Shown: one piece after another, positions 21,110 to 32,639 of the stretch
Position numbering within the stretch: the first letter of the stretch is position 1
How the letters are laid out: every line of letters begins with the position of its first letter
Source: Acanthosepion esculentum
Lineage: Eukaryota > Mollusca > Cephalopoda > Sepiida > Sepiidae
Length of the DNA: 64,000 bases
Assembly (NCBI GenBank): GCA_964036315.1
Contig: OZ038508.1
Coordinates: forward strand, 49,258,024-49,322,023
Direction of reading: 5' to 3'
Program-made: the position numbers and the translations under genes
The notes under the pieces: generated by a model
What the model saw: only the letters and a program-made list of their open reading frames with translations
The model's database searches: none
Told to the model about the DNA's origin: nothing

Positions 21110-21680
21110 TTCCACATCATTATTGCCATATTCACGACGTTTCGGCCGTTGTACGCTCCGGCTTTCTTTAGATGATTGGGATTTCGAACTGAATCATTTA
21201 TTTCGGCCCACCGTGGACTTTATAGTTATTCTCGTGCAACGCCTCAGTTATCTCCATTTAACTCAACTCTCACCACTGCAGTAGCCAGGTATTGAACTCA
21301 CAACTCTTTTGTGTTGTGGAGTTATTTCCACAATAGAACTTCTAGTCGGACTAAATGCGTCCTAAATGGGGTAAACGTACAGAAACGTTAGAAACTTGTA
21401 ATAAAATGTTACGCAGAGTAATCGAGTTGTGGTCGCTGATAACTCACTCCTCCCTCGACTACCTACTGACTCCTACTTATAATAGGTGGGAGAGTCTATT
21501 ATCTAAACAAGTTGTCTTCCACTATAACACTTTCGGTCAAATCACTGGATCCAACCAATGCTTCCATCTACTGGATATCAGTTCATGAAATATTTGGACT
21601 TATAAACTTAATGTCTCAGTAAACATTTTTTTTTGCCAGAGCTCATATTGCTATTTTGTTGTGATTATTGCTTTTCTCTT
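21110..21680 (-). repeat. Dispersed repeat family Z fragments
   Basis: At 21130-21215 the minus strand carries GGCCGAAACGTCGTGAATAT preceded by GAACTGAATC-type sequence. The same blocks occur at 21940-22105 (plus) and in pieces at 41828-42340. At 21610-21660 a CAGAGCTCATATTGC block matches 42330-42360. The 77-residue open frame at 21355-21588 in between was not recognised. Confidence 0.5.
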
Positions 21681-21939
21681 ACAGTGTATTACTGGTTCTC
21701 ATAGTGTATTCATTTCTATGCATGACCGACGTAGAACTTTGTGGCCTAGCGTGTGTGCTGATTCCTTAAGTTTTCGTATTTTCCAGTGAATCTCTCTGTC
21801 TATTACTTTAACCTCATGGAGATCTCACTTTCACTCCATATGTGGTCAGCTACGCCAGATTTTTCTATTTCCCCTCGTGTTACAGCTTTAGAATGTTCTT
21901 AAGAATGCGATCTGTTTCTCCATTATATTTCTTACTACA

Positions 21940-22105
21940 GGTGCATGGGAAGGTGTACGCACGTGGAACTAGAACAATCTATCCCAGTGGGCGAAATAAA
22001 GGGCTCAGTTCGAAATTTCAATCACCTGATGAAGGCCGCGGCGTACACGGCCGAAACGTCGTGAATATCGCAGTAAAGATGAGGAAAACAAACCGAACAA
22101 TGTAA
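21940..22105 (+). repeat. Dispersed repeat family Z, plus-strand copy
   Basis: Carries GCACGTGGAACTAGAACAAT, GAAATAAAGGGCTCAGTTCG, CACCTGATGAAGGCCGCGGC and ACGGCCGAAACGTCGTGAAT in this order. Blocks of this type often sit near ends of invertebrate LINEs; no protein was read. Confidence 0.55.
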
Positions 22106-22119
22106 ATAATGAAATCCTT

Positions 22120-22560
22120 ATTCCTATGTGTCGGTGTTGCCTCACCTTATTCATTTTACAGCCCTCCCTTCTTCCCAAGTGTATATAGTCTGTAGCTCCT
22201 CCAGTATATCTCTAGATTCTCGACAAACAAATGCCTCTATGCAATCAGTCCTGACCTGGCATCACGACTTCAGTCACATTCCCACCACGGGGACGTTGCA
22301 GCTCTTTTGTATAAGTATTTTCATGGCAGTTGTTCTGAGAACATTCCTTTCTGGTACCTCGGTCGCATGAACTGAAGTGTACTACTAGATTGGCAACTAG
22401 GTCTCATCGTTTTACTGTAGAGCTAATTAGATGTAACCGTTCAGTTCTATTATATTAAATTTTTTATACTTCGGAACTCACTTCCGGTTTCTTACTTCCC
22501 TGCCATTTACAAACTTAAAAAAAATAAACGCAACGTCAATCGCTCTCTTCTGCCTTCATG
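22120..22560 (+). mobile_element. Strongly decayed LINE fragment (family A-like)
   Basis: Broken frames retain the order of the LINE C-terminus: a tandem of 'LQLFCISIFMAVVLRTFLSG'-like sequence, then ATRSHRFTV-like and RNSLPVSYFP-like pieces in other phases. Confidence rests on the order of pieces, not on a single frame. Confidence 0.45.
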
Positions 22561-22689
22561 AAAACCGTTCTTTTATTGTCCTTTTTTCTCATTAGCGTCA
22601 CCTAATTTCCTTTCATTCTCAGTCAACTTTGTCAGGTTAATGGCACTATCGTGTTGCTTGGAGTGAGAAAAAGAGCAACATAATGCGAT

Positions 22690-23105
22690 TCACTCCACCA
22701 GAAATTTGGAAACGGCATACTGTACTGCTTGGCCAGAATCTGTCCTACACATTTATAAGTTCGTTCACCAAATATTACTGCCACATCTCGCCTAGTTCTC
22801 CTGCTATACTTATATCTAGAGAATTCTTGACAAAATTCAAAGAATATGCAACGATATCAGTCTTAACGTGGCATCTCCGATTTAATCATTTTCCTACCGC
22901 ACTAACGTATCTTCCCTGTGACTATTCTATAAATAATTGTACGGTCATTGTTCTGATGGGATTTAGTCTTTAGTATCGTGACTTCAGGGAATTTAAGCGT
23001 AGTATTATATTAGTAGTCAGGTCTCATAATGTCACTGCGAAATATTTTCACTCTTAGTTGTAACCGTAAGTCCTACGCTAAGAGTTTCTTCTATCGCATT
23101 TCACA
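22690..23105 (+). mobile_element. Strongly decayed LINE fragment
   Basis: Pieces such as KFGNGILYCLARIC, SPNITATSRLVLL and a final FFYRISHL*NSL lie in changing frames. They are arranged like the family A C-terminus. Every frame has stops. Confidence 0.4.
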
Positions 23106-23450
23106 CTTGTGAAACTCTCTTTTGGCTTTTTGCTTTCGTGTCATCTGCATATGTTATATTGCTAAGATTACGGCCACCGATAATAAATCCTGGTAGGGTT
23201 TCCAGCTTTCTTAGGATAGCTACTCTGTTGAGGTTGAACAAATCTGTGGAGAAGGTGCACCCTTGTCTCACGCCCATTTCTATCTTTGCATAGCTACTCA
23301 ATTCATTCTCCATTCGTATGCAGGCGGTTTGTCACAGTATAATTACTGGATTATTCTAACCTCTTTTCTTAAGAGATCCGTTTTTCTCAGCAGATCAAAT
23401 ACGTACCTTGTGACGTACCTTGTCAAATGCTTTTGCGTAAGCTATAAAAT
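23095..23450 (-). mobile_element. LINE reverse transcriptase fragment with YADD motif
   Basis: The minus strand reads AYAKAFDKVRHKV near 23440-23400 and then, after stops, TACIRMENELSSYAKIEMGV, RQGCTFSTDLFNLN, LRKLETLPGFIIGGRNL and NITYADDTKA. FxKA/F-D at the front and YADD near the end are the two catalytic motifs of reverse transcriptase. RQGC..S..LFNL is the conserved block between them. The 70-residue uninterrupted part spans 23313-23101. At least two stops and a frame change lie upstream, so it is inactive. Confidence 0.85.
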
Positions 23451-23477
23451 ATAAATGCACATCATTCTGCATTTGTA

Positions 23478-23752
23478 TTTCTGTCTCTCACTCTCACTCT
23501 CTCATTCTCTCTCTCACTCTCTCTCTCACTCTCACTCTCAATCCCTCTCACTCTCTCTCTCTCTCCCACTTTCTCCCTCTCCATCTCTCTCACTTTCTCT
23601 TACTCCATCTCACATTCTCACTCTCACCCTCTTTCTCACTCTCTATTTCACTCTCTCTCTTACTCTCTCACTCAATCTTTCCCTCCTTCCCTCTCACTCA
23701 ATATCTCTCCCTCTAACTCTCTCTCTCTCTCTCTCTATCTCTCTTGAAAACA
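23478..23752. repeat. Pyrimidine-rich (CTCT/CTCA)n tract
   Basis: About 275 bases almost wholly C and T on the plus strand, with CTCTCA and CTCTCC variants. Confidence 0.95.
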
Positions 23753-24200
23753 AAACCATCGGTAATACAAGAGAAATAGTTAATTTTCTGTACCATTCCA
23801 GTAAGTTCCTAAATAGGCATGCTAATCACTGCCACGTCAGGTTGAAAAGGGAGTAACTGCTGTTGTATCTTGGCTGCAGCAGCCCCGTCTATACACTAGG
23901 GTCTTGATGTATCGGATGTAACAGCAAAATTGTCTAAATCGTGTAAAAGCAAATTTGTCCATTTTAAGATTAAGCTTTGAACATTTGTATCTTAGAAATG
24001 ATTAAAGATATCTTACTGGAATTCTGTGAGTTTTTTTATAACACTATTGGGCTCTATTTTGAGCACCAGGAATGTATAATTACTCACCAAGCTTAACAGA
24101 AGAATCGTAATGAAATTGATTATAAACGAAAATGACATGCTTACCATTAATTAATCATAGCTAAGGATCCGAAGCTCATGAAGATTTGAAATAAAGTTCA
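23753..24200. other. Unassigned stretch
   Basis: No feature recognised. Confidence 0.4.
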
Positions 24201-24230
24201 AATATATATATATATATACATATATATATA

Positions 24231-24594
24231 CCGTAACTCCCTATGTATAATACGCCTTTATCAATTATACGCGCCCCTAAAATTGTTCTGAAAGTGTGGG
24301 AAATGCTTCTATTCGCTCATAATACGCATCTCTTGTTTGGTAACCATCCTTATAAATTGTACCTCTCCAATTTCATTAAGGCCAGCGTTTCCTACTCTTA
24401 ATAAAAAAAGTTTTTAAACATAGAATAATATTTTTCTAATTTAGTGTTATGACAATTCTTATTTTATTTTACATTTGTCAGTATTGTTAGTTACATATGA
24501 TTGTAGTTGACATCCTTATGTGGTCGCAGTCACCGAATGTTAGTGTCAAATTATTTTTAGAAAAAAAATGCGTGTTATACATGGTGAATTACAG
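24231..24594. mobile_element. pogo/Tigger-like MITE, 364 bp, TA flanks
   Basis: The left end CCGTAACTCCCTATGTATAA (then TACGC) pairs with the right end, which reads CTGTAATTCACCATGTATAA (then CACGC) on the minus strand. TA stands outside both ends and short TA/CA tracts flank it. No transposase was read inside. End sequences with 'TATAATACGC' are typical of pogo-type elements, which is the basis for the label. Confidence 0.75.
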
Positions 24595-24600
24595 TATACA

Positions 24601-24614
24601 AACACACACACACG

Positions 24615-24664
<50 letters not shown>
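24601..24664. repeat. (CA)n(TA)n microsatellite
   Basis: CA run then TA run, lying between two TA-flanked elements. Confidence 0.93.
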
Positions 24665-25027
24665 GGGTGACCCCAAAAAACGGGAACTTTTTAACAATCC
24701 AATAAAACCATGAGTGATGGAAGAAAAAATATTTAATTCATAGTAATTGAAACCTTAAAACATGCCATTTAAGAAACAATGATGGAATTTTCATTTTTTA
24801 TTAAATTACGTCCTGTAGATGGCGTACTCCTGTACGAATGCATTCTTGAAATCTGCTGTTGAGATTCCTCATTGACTGCTGCAACATCTCAGCTGGGATA
24901 CTGTGAATTTCATTCTCGTTACTAAAATGACGAAATCTTTACTTGCTCAAGGTCACTGTCTCGCAGTGTTGCCACTTGCTCATGTCTGGCAATACGCACT
25001 TCGAAAATACCCGGATTTTTTTGTCAC

Positions 25028-25031
<4 letters not shown>
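24665..25031 (-). mobile_element. IS630/mariner-like deletion derivative, 367 bp
   Basis: The left end GGGTGACCCCAAAAAACGGG pairs with the right end (minus strand CAGAGTGACAAAAAAATCCG). TA stands outside both. On the minus strand about 24905-24800 reads SIPAEMLQQSMRNLNSRFQE, CIRTGVRHLQDVI and a stop, the usual C-terminal tail of such transposases. The catalytic core is gone. Confidence 0.82.

Positions 25032-25081
<50 letters not shown>
25032..25081. repeat. (TA)n microsatellite
   Basis: TA run immediately after the transposon end. Confidence 0.94.
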
Positions 25082-25082
<1 letters not shown>

Positions 25083-25285
25083 CAGGATCATTTCCTAACC
25101 TATTCAAGATGATATTCACCCTCTCTAATCATTTAACTTTCTATCCTGGTGTAACAGTGCGTTACAGGTTTCACGTACGATTTCATTTTCATGTCTTTTT
25201 TCAATGCTGTTTCTACTGTTATAGGTGAAACTCCTCTCTCATGAGCCAAACGTCTAATGGGTTGAGTTGCATCTATTCTTATTGA

Positions 25286-25525
25286 TCACTTTAGCTCTAA
25301 GTTGGCATGATGATACCTCGTTCTTTTGTAACCTCCTGGTCCAGTTTTCTTCTCTACTGTTCCCTCTTTTTTGAACTCATTCACAATTCTTTTGATGTTT
25401 CTTGAATGGATTTTGAAGTTGGAAGCCACTGTATGAATGTTCGTTTCATGACTGATGGCCAGAATGATCATTTTTCTCTCATCATTGCTCAGTTGGGAAG
25501 ATCTAGTGGGGCTGATACAAAACAA
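25286..25525 (-). pseudogene. Tc1/mariner-type transposase N-terminal helix-turn-helix
   Basis: A 79-residue minus frame: QLSNDERKMIILAISHETNI followed by HTVASNFKIHSRNIKRIVNE and FKKEGTVEKKTGPGGYKRTR. It has the layout of the first paired-type helix-turn-helix of Tc1/IS630 transposases (E-R..I......S....A..F..S...I..I...F...G.V..K...G). The second helix-turn-helix and the catalytic domain are not readable downstream. It lies 255 bp right of the 367-bp element and might be the 5' part of the same family, but no terminal repeat was found for it. Confidence 0.7.
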
Positions 25526-25759
25526 ATTTTAACGTGTTCTCTTTCTAGCTGAATAATTCAAAGAGTTCTTTCAGTGATTCTTATGACAAATGGTATCAAG
25601 ATAGCTAAACGTCTTATCTGAAAACCTGAAAACGAAACACATTTAGTTTAGATTATTTAAATATCAAACTTTTAGTGGTATGGATAATTACGGTGTAACA
25701 CGATTTGGACAATTTCGATGTTATACTCGGTAGATTAAAAGCGTTTACATCGTCTTGTG

Positions 25760-26190
25760 AGTGATTAATCATTTTCCACCCTGCAACCTCTTCCCTCACA
25801 TCCGAAAAGTTGCAGGCCTCTCGCTACTCTTTCGCTATTCACTGGAAAATGTGCATTCTTTAGTTCCACCAGCTTTAACTTTCACAGCTGGAACCAGCCA
25901 TGCTCCATATACTGTAGCAAACCACGGTCATTCTCTTCGTATTTCATTGGTGATGAGTAACTTTCACTCGAACCGCTACTTTGAGGAAGTGACTCACAAG
26001 AGGATACTTCCCTGCCCACCACAATTCCAACATCTTCAAGTCTAGGGTTAAGCGTTATCATTCCCCCGTATCCTCATTAGCTGTGTCTCTTATATTTTTC
26101 GCCCACACACAAAAAACTCTTAAGTAAAACATTATCACGAGTGGTGCTTGGGCCTTTTATATGTGAACGTTAATAATGACAATATGAAAG
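25760..26190 (+). mobile_element. LINE C-terminal fragment (family C)
   Basis: The 94-residue frame 25761-26045 reads RKVAGLSLLFRYSLENVHSL, VPPALTFTAGTSHAPYTVAN and RISLVMSNFHSNRYFEEVTH in order. This is the same layout as family A but with a 'PHSLRIPLVRSKFHSNSF'-like core, as also at 51640-51845. It has no reverse transcriptase motif. Confidence 0.72.
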
Positions 26191-26660
26191 CTGCGTCACT
26201 CGACGTCTTCTAACTCCTTGAATCTTATTCTTTTATTGTCCTCCCTGTTTCTTACACTGTCAATAATCCCTTGCGCCTTAATGTTTTTATCGCCTTGCTG
26301 GGTGGGAAATGATAAAAAAGATTCTTTTTTTAATGTAATATCAATTGTCATCTTCTGTCTTCTTAATTTCGGTTCTTTTATTATTCTCTCTCCTTAATGG
26401 TGTTTTTTCTCATATTCTCTAAAATTTAGGGACACATTGCATCTTGGTGGCTTTATCTCCTTGCTGAATGTGAAATGATTAAAAAAGATTCTTTTTTTAA
26501 TGTAATATCAATTGTCATCTTCTGTCGTCTTAATTTCTGTTCTTCTATTGTTCTCTCTGCTTAATCGTGTTTTTTTCTCATATTCTCTAACATTCAGTAA
26601 CACTTTGTATCTTAGTAGCTTTATTGCCTTGCTTGTGGGGAAATGCTTAAAAAATTATGG
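26191..26660 (+). repeat. LINE 3' UTR repeated in tandem, period ~166 bp
   Basis: The unit TTGCTG-TGTGAAATGATTAA, then AAAGATTCTTTTTTTAATGT, then ATCAATTGTCATCTTCTGTC, then ATTCTCTAA, is present about 2.7 times. The two clearest junctions lie at about 26333 and 26499. It follows the family C LINE fragment directly. Confidence 0.85.
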
Positions 26661-26999
26661 AAATTCTCTCCGGGTTCTTTAAAATCACAGCGATGTTCAC
26701 ACTAAACTGCCAAGAGCCACCAGTTAACCCATTCTCGAGATATGCCTCTTATAATTTGGAATTCTTTCTTCTGGGTTTAATGGGGGCATTTGTTCCTGGG
26801 GACATTTTCATTCAGGCTAGTCTTTTTTATTTCTTCATTGGATATTGTTATCTTCTTTTCCTCGAATCAGCCATAAGGTGGTGGTAATGCAATTCGGATA
26901 AGTTCATAAATAAGACACGTGAGTTGTTCTTCGCTTGTTAGAGAACCGTTCCAGAACACCCTTCTCGGCTCGAGTGGATATCTTTTCTCAGCTTTAAAA
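26661..26999. other. Unassigned stretch
   Basis: An open frame of 76 codons (26657-26887) is hydrophobic in its second half but matches nothing I recognise and begins inside LINE 3' sequence, so I do not call a gene. Confidence 0.35.
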
Positions 27000-27328
27000 A
27001 GAAATTGAGCGCTGCTTGTATATAGGAAATATCGTGGATTCACCTCTATTCTACGAGTTGCTTGAGGAGAGCAAAGTCTGTGTGGCGCACGTTGCCAGAA
27101 CATCGCTGAATTATTTCTCAATGATTTCTTTTAAGAGCGAGTTGAGGTTTGTAATGCTCACAATGAGGAGGGAGGCATTGGAAAATCTGACACTCACTGG
27201 ACAGATTCAAGGCAAGTGGGACAGCGGAAAACTGCCCATAACTTAGTGAGCTTGTGTAAATGAATAGCAGAACAGGGTTTAGGAGAAACAGCAGAAAGTT
27301 TTGGAGAGGCATAATCGGCTATGTCTTG
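27000..27328 (+). mobile_element. LINE C-terminal fragment (family B, plus strand)
   Basis: The frame up to 27246 ends SELRFVMLTMRREALENLTL then TGQIQGKWDSGKLPIT, the block seen on the minus strand at 9830-10250 (FLGRIMRK..LEKLILTGEI). Upstream parts are frame-shifted. Confidence 0.65.
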
Positions 27329-27720
27329 GTTGGTTTGGTTTGGTTTATTTTACGACATATCAACCTCTATGGGTTATTTAATGCCGATAAGATTTTTATT
27401 GCTGGTAATATTTATTTTTCAAAAAGGTATTGCTGGTAATATTTTTTTCTTCATAAATTCATTGCTGGTAATAACCTTTTTGTAAAAATGTATTGCTGTT
27501 ATTAAAACGTATTTTTACACTTCCGTAATGTTTTGACCACAGTTTGGGGGGTCAACTATTTGCCCATAGCTAGGACCCTAACAGGTGCTACCCCTCCCGG
27601 TCAGGGTGGACCTGGGAACACTAGCAATTAAGATGTGGTTCCACGCTTCTCAAAACCTGATCAGAGACTTTGCTGTTGGATGTAGTTTATCGTCTTACTC
27701 AGGACATTAGCCTGAGGGGA
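27329..27720 (+). repeat. Dispersed repeat family Y, third copy
   Basis: Begins GGTTGGTTTGGTTTGGTTTA, ACGACATATCAACC, TGGGTTATTTAATGCCGA, followed by three TATTGCTGGTAATATTT-type units, GGGGTCAACTATTTGCCC, CCCTAACAGGTGCTACC and a single GGATGTAGTTTATCGTCTTA unit. Confidence 0.85.
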
Positions 27721-29328
27721 CACGGTATATGAAGAAGAAGAATTTTAGACAGAGAGAGAGAGAGAAAGGTGTCGCTTTATTTCCTTAATGATTATAAGAT
27801 TTAGCTAGAAAAGTTTCAATGATAATGTCTGTACACTAGAGATTTGGATCGCCTTCTATGACTGTCAGACTTTATTATTTCGTTGCTGTTCGTTTAATTT
27901 GTTATATCTTTTCCTCTTTGCCTTTTCTATTATACAATCTCAAATCGTAAATTGTACTTCTCTCCATATCTCTTGCAGTTTATTCCTTGCGTAGTTCTGG
28001 CGTGTAACTACGACGATATACTTTGAAGCTTGTTCCCTTCTTTAAATTGTCATCAGTTGGTAGGATTTACAAGAGTGATTTCTATGTTTTTTCTAAGAAT
28101 TAGAATCGTACACCTTTGAAAAACAAATCATGTATCAAGAAGCATACAGAATTAAATTTGCTTGGGCAGGAATTCAGATCAAACTTTTTTCTTTAAATGA
28201 TTTTCTGAAATTAATGTAATCCGATTAGAATTGACTTCACTACACAAGTAAAAGATAATATCTATGTAGCATAACAGTCAGCGATGCCTAAAATAAAACT
28301 AGCAATGTGCGATCTCATTGTAGTCGATATTTTCCATTCGAAAAAAATATCCTTTGTTTCCCTTCTAACACAGTGGTTCCGAAAAGGTGCAGCGTTCCTC
28401 ATAGGTGCAATGAAAGAGAATAGCAGGTGAGGCGGAATGATTGAAAGACAATCAAATATTTCATATGAAAATAAATATGATTTCAAAATTTAAAATATTA
28501 TTATGGATTACTTGTAATTGCATGCATGAGTCCCAGTGTAAATATTTATAAATAATTATTGACTAATTTTATATGTTTGCATTACATTAAGTATTAAGAA
28601 TATAGTAACTAGGGTCCGCATATTGAAGGAGAGCGTTATCAATAATAATGTTCTGACTTCAAATCCGAGGTTATCGACCTTTAATCCTATTTCTGCTATT
28701 TTGTTTTATTTTTAAATGTTAATTTTATTACATAAGATTTGGTGAGGCACGATCACTTTATTTCCGAAAATGCGTCCCAGAGAAAATAAATCTAGCAAAT
28801 GGTTTGAAAATCAGAGTAAACTCCCCTCTCTATATTTGGAGAGCAGCCGAACTGGAAGGAGAAGAGAATGCAATGGAAAATCACTCTTTTCAGAATCATT
28901 CCCAGTATATAATGCCAGGCCATTGATAATAATAAAAAAGGGAGACTTAGTGAGTGTCGATCGCCTACGTTTTAAAAGGATATGGAGAAAAGAAAACAAA
29001 TACCCACAGGAATATCAGACCTAAAGCCACAATTAATGCATGTATTTTTACCCATTAAAAATATCGTGTATAATTTCAGGAGGGTCTCTGAATATGCAAA
29101 CTTAACAAATGGCAAAGTATTTCTAAGCCGTGTTGGGCAGAAGTAGTGGAGTCTCTATAAAAGATGGCAAACGCGTTTTTGTTGGGTTTTCTTTTAATTT
29201 TGGGTTAAGCTTAAATCGTTTATCTATGAAATGATTCAGTTATCTTCAGACGTCTTTTACAATTATATATTAAGAATAATTTGTTTAAGAATAAGAGTGT
29301 AATAAGCAAGGATCTTTTAATGGGAGCA
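27721..29328. other. Unassigned stretch
   Basis: About 1.6 kb of unique AT-rich sequence. At 28371 ACACAGTGGTTCCGAAAAGG resembles a hAT-type end, without a visible partner. The 84-codon frame at 28770-29024 has no recognisable motif. Confidence 0.4.
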
Positions 29329-29490
29329 GCCATATCATGTTGAAACACTAGTTCTTGTACGATCACCGAAGGTAAGCAAAGTCGAGCCTGGTTAGTAACT
29401 AGATGGGTGATTGATGTAAACTTGGGTAGGTTGGTGATGTAATGGATAAGGGCTATGAATTGGAGTTCCCATTCCAGACGGTTTCATTAT
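29329..29490 (+). mobile_element. Chimeric 5S rRNA/tRNA-like SINE, second copy
   Basis: CCATATCATGTTGAAACAC, GATCACCGAAGGTAAGCAAA, GTCGAGCCTGGTTAGTAACT and AGATGGGTGATTG follow the 5S rRNA order up to its internal control region; the 3' part is shortened. After the linker CTTGGGTAGGT comes TGGTGATGTAATGGATAAGG (A-box-like) and GGAGTTCCCATTCCAG (B-box-like). Junction layout as at 12757-12940. Confidence 0.72.
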
Positions 29491-29746
29491 ATTCCCTTAC
29501 ATGCAAATTAAGAAATTCTTTTCTCTTTTAAAGAGGAGTAGACTTATTTAAATCGAAATTTCAGAACCACTCATTAAGGCAAAGAACTAATATATTGAGT
29601 TTGTTGTTTTGTAAAAGATCCCGTTTGTGTTTATATAATATTTTATATAAATTCCTTGAGGTTACTCCAATTAATTCCTTGCGGCAATTTCAATTAGATT
29701 TCTGTACAATTTTTGTTCATATATAAATTTTTTATATATCGTTTTC

Positions 29747-29749
<3 letters not shown>

Positions 29750-29803
<54 letters not shown>

Positions 29804-29824
29804 TTTTTTTATTTATCTAGACTA

Positions 29825-29889
<65 letters not shown>

Positions 29890-29987
29890 GTGCGTGCGTG
29901 TCTGTGTGTGTTAGTATACAGAGATAACGAGAGAGAGATATAAACGCATAAACCCACACAAACATATATATATATATACATATATTT

Positions 29988-30019
<32 letters not shown>

Positions 30020-30050
30020 AGAATGATAAATGGATGTGAGCCGATTAAGT

Positions 30051-30082
<32 letters not shown>

Positions 30083-30240
30083 GTGATACTCTTATAATAG
30101 ATGTGAGCCTATTAAGATAGATGGATAATGTGATAATCTTATGATAGATAAATGTGAGCATATTAAGATATATGTATATAGAGAGAGAGAGATGTCAGCA
30201 TGCTAAGATAGATAAATAGAAAGACAGATAGATCGCTTCT
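29750..30240. repeat. Cluster of microsatellites: (TA)n, (TG)n, (GA)n, (GATA)n
   Basis: TA 29750-29798 and 29828-29858, TG to 29935, GA at 29990-30015 and 30180-30192, GATA at 30053-30080, plus a degenerate unit with GTGAGC-ATTAAGATAGAT repeated three times. Confidence 0.9.
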
Positions 30241-30533
30241 CTCCAAGATATCGACAGCATGGAGACTGTTTCGCTAAAGAAACCGCAAAGTCACGATTTC
30301 TATTCAACGTTTAAATTCCCCTACAATTTTTATACGTCTTGCTCTTTCAACTTCTCTTTTGCATTCCGTTTTTCCATTTTCCTATCACTTTTGCTTCCGG
30401 GCCGCAACAACGGTTCCATGGGAGAAATCGCTCAGAGGCCTTTTTTGACTACGATAATTAAAAGTCCCCACAACAGGATGTTGCAAACTAATGTTATTTA
30501 TTCATACATTTTTTTGGCTGCTATTGAAAATTA

Positions 30534-30950
<417 letters not shown>

Positions 30951-31189
30951 ATTTATTTGTCTCATCCAAAGATTTTTCTTACGGTGTATAATTTCTTCTT
31001 GCTCTTAACTTTATTGTGTTTCGTTTCTATGTTTTCATGTAGAAAATAGAATTCCGGCTTTGACTGAAAGAGGAGCTAAAACGCACGCAAAAAGTGAATG
31101 TTGGCCTTGTTTGATATGCAGTCTTTTAAATATGTTATTACAATTCAACGCCGTTGACAATATTTATCAAAAAATGAAGTGAAATCTAA

Positions 31190-31470
31190 AATATCAAACA
31201 TTCTGGAACGTGACTGGATTTCCCAACTGTATTGTTATGACTTATTATTTTACAAAGCCGTGACCTATTGACACGAAAGAACTTTTGTGGGAGGCTGAGA
31301 TTTTATCCAAAAAATCAAAACAAAACAAAAAAACCCAACAAAGTCGCAATTTTTTAACACGTCCATATAAAACACATTCTAATAGATCCAGTAGTATTTT
31401 CGGAAAGTATTACGAGACGGAATTTAGTAAGATTATAATAAATTTTATTTGTTAAATAAAACTTTATGTA
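31190..31470 (+). repeat. Repeat X2, first copy
   Basis: Shares with 31980-32235 TGACCTATTGACACGAAAGA, TGGGAGGCTGAGATTTTA, ATATAAAACACATTCTAATA and TACGAGACGGAATTTAG. No coding frame. Confidence 0.8.
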
Positions 31471-31494
31471 CCGTGTTCCCTCAGAACGTAGGCG

Positions 31495-31975
31495 AACATG
31501 GCTCTCCACAATTTCCTGTCCTTTGTAGCTCTTAATAACGTTTCTCTATTCGTTATTTCTCTTAAACTCCGTTCCGCCAACCATTTACTTAAACTCATCA
31601 AGCATGCGCTGTTTTCCTATGTCCCTCTTCCCCTCCATCTTTCTCGTGAGTATCAAATTTTCCAAGCACCCTTTCCTTATTATGTGTCCCAGAAATTCTA
31701 ACTGCTTTTTCTTGAGGTTAATTATAACTTTTCTTTTTGTCTTCATTTTTTTCTAAATCCTCATCGTTTCTCACCTATTCCGTCCCATGGTATCCTCACC
31801 ATCCTTCTGTAGAAGCCCCTTTCTGTTGTGTCAAGTCTGTTCCTCATCTTGTCCAGCATTCATTCCCATATAAGAGGACAGATGTCTCGTAACTGTTCTG
31901 TACTCTTTTAATTTGTTTCGAATGATGTTTTTTTTTCTATCTCTTAATAATCTACCTAGCTTCTAGGAATCCAAA
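31495..31975 (-). mobile_element. LINE C-terminal fragment (family B)
   Basis: Colinear with 9830-10250: CTCCACAATTTCCTGTCC, TCTCGTGAGTATCAAATTTT and TGTGTCCCAGAAATTCTAAC on the plus strand. On its right part, ATAAGAGGACAGATGTC is the complement of the reverse transcriptase thumb region that codes a VISVLLYGNE-like segment in such proteins. All frames are broken. Confidence 0.65.
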
Positions 31976-31979
31976 TTAT

Positions 31980-32235
31980 GGAAAATATCGAACAGTCTCG
32001 AACGTCACAGGATTTCCCAAGTGTATTATTACGACTTACTATTTTACAACGCCGTGACCTATTGACACGAAAGAACTTTTTGTGGGAGGCTGAGATTTTA
32101 ACCAAAAAAAAAGAAAAAAGTCTCATGTTTTTAACACGTACATATAAAACACATTTTAATAGATCCAGTAAGCATTTTCGTAGCGTATTACGAGACGGAA
32201 TTTAGCAAGATTATTCATCGTTTAAATAAAACTCT
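31980..32235 (+). repeat. Repeat X2, second copy
   Basis: Second copy of the unit at 31190-31470, same orientation, roughly 85% similar by eye. Confidence 0.8.
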
Positions 32236-32480
32236 ATTTCTGTTGCGTCAATCTCTTCCTCATCTTTGAGGTGAATATCCAGCAGTTATTGCCATATAAG
32301 AGGACAGATGTCCCGTGATAGTTCAGTACTTTTTTTACATGTTTTTTTTGTTCTATCTCTTAATAATCTGCCTAGCTTCGGGAATCCAAATTTGTCTATC
32401 ACAATGCGTCTTCAGATTCCAGTGTCGTACTTTCTGACTTCTGTTAGAACACGTCCCAGATATTGAAATTTTAGTACTTA
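32236..32480 (-). mobile_element. LINE fragment (family B), second copy in tandem
   Basis: Repeats the right part of the preceding LINE (ATATAAGAGGACAGATGTC, TCTATCTCTTAATAATCT, GGAATCCAAAT). It then extends farther: the minus strand reads LKFQYLGRVLTEVRKYDTGI, the FKYLG.V.T segment after the reverse transcriptase palm. Confidence 0.7.
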
Positions 32481-32639
32481 AATACTGATTCCAAAAAGGG
32501 TTAAAAATCAGAGTTAAAAGTCATCATCTGGCACCATATCTGGTGTGTATCACTGGGAGATCAATTGGCACCAAGTTTCTTCAAATGTCCAACACGTTCC
32601 ACTATTTGATTTATTATTATCATTATTATCATTATAATT

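Noticed and set aside
21355..21588. 77-codon frame MRPKWGKRTETLETCNKMLR as a gene
   Set aside because: It lies between pieces of repeat family Z and could not be tied to any domain or gene structure.
23455..23856. 133-codon serine/leucine-rich frame
   Set aside because: It is the translation of the CTCT/CTCA tract.
26657..26887. 76-codon hydrophobic frame as a membrane protein
   Set aside because: It starts within LINE 3' UTR sequence, has no homologue I recognise and no supporting signals.
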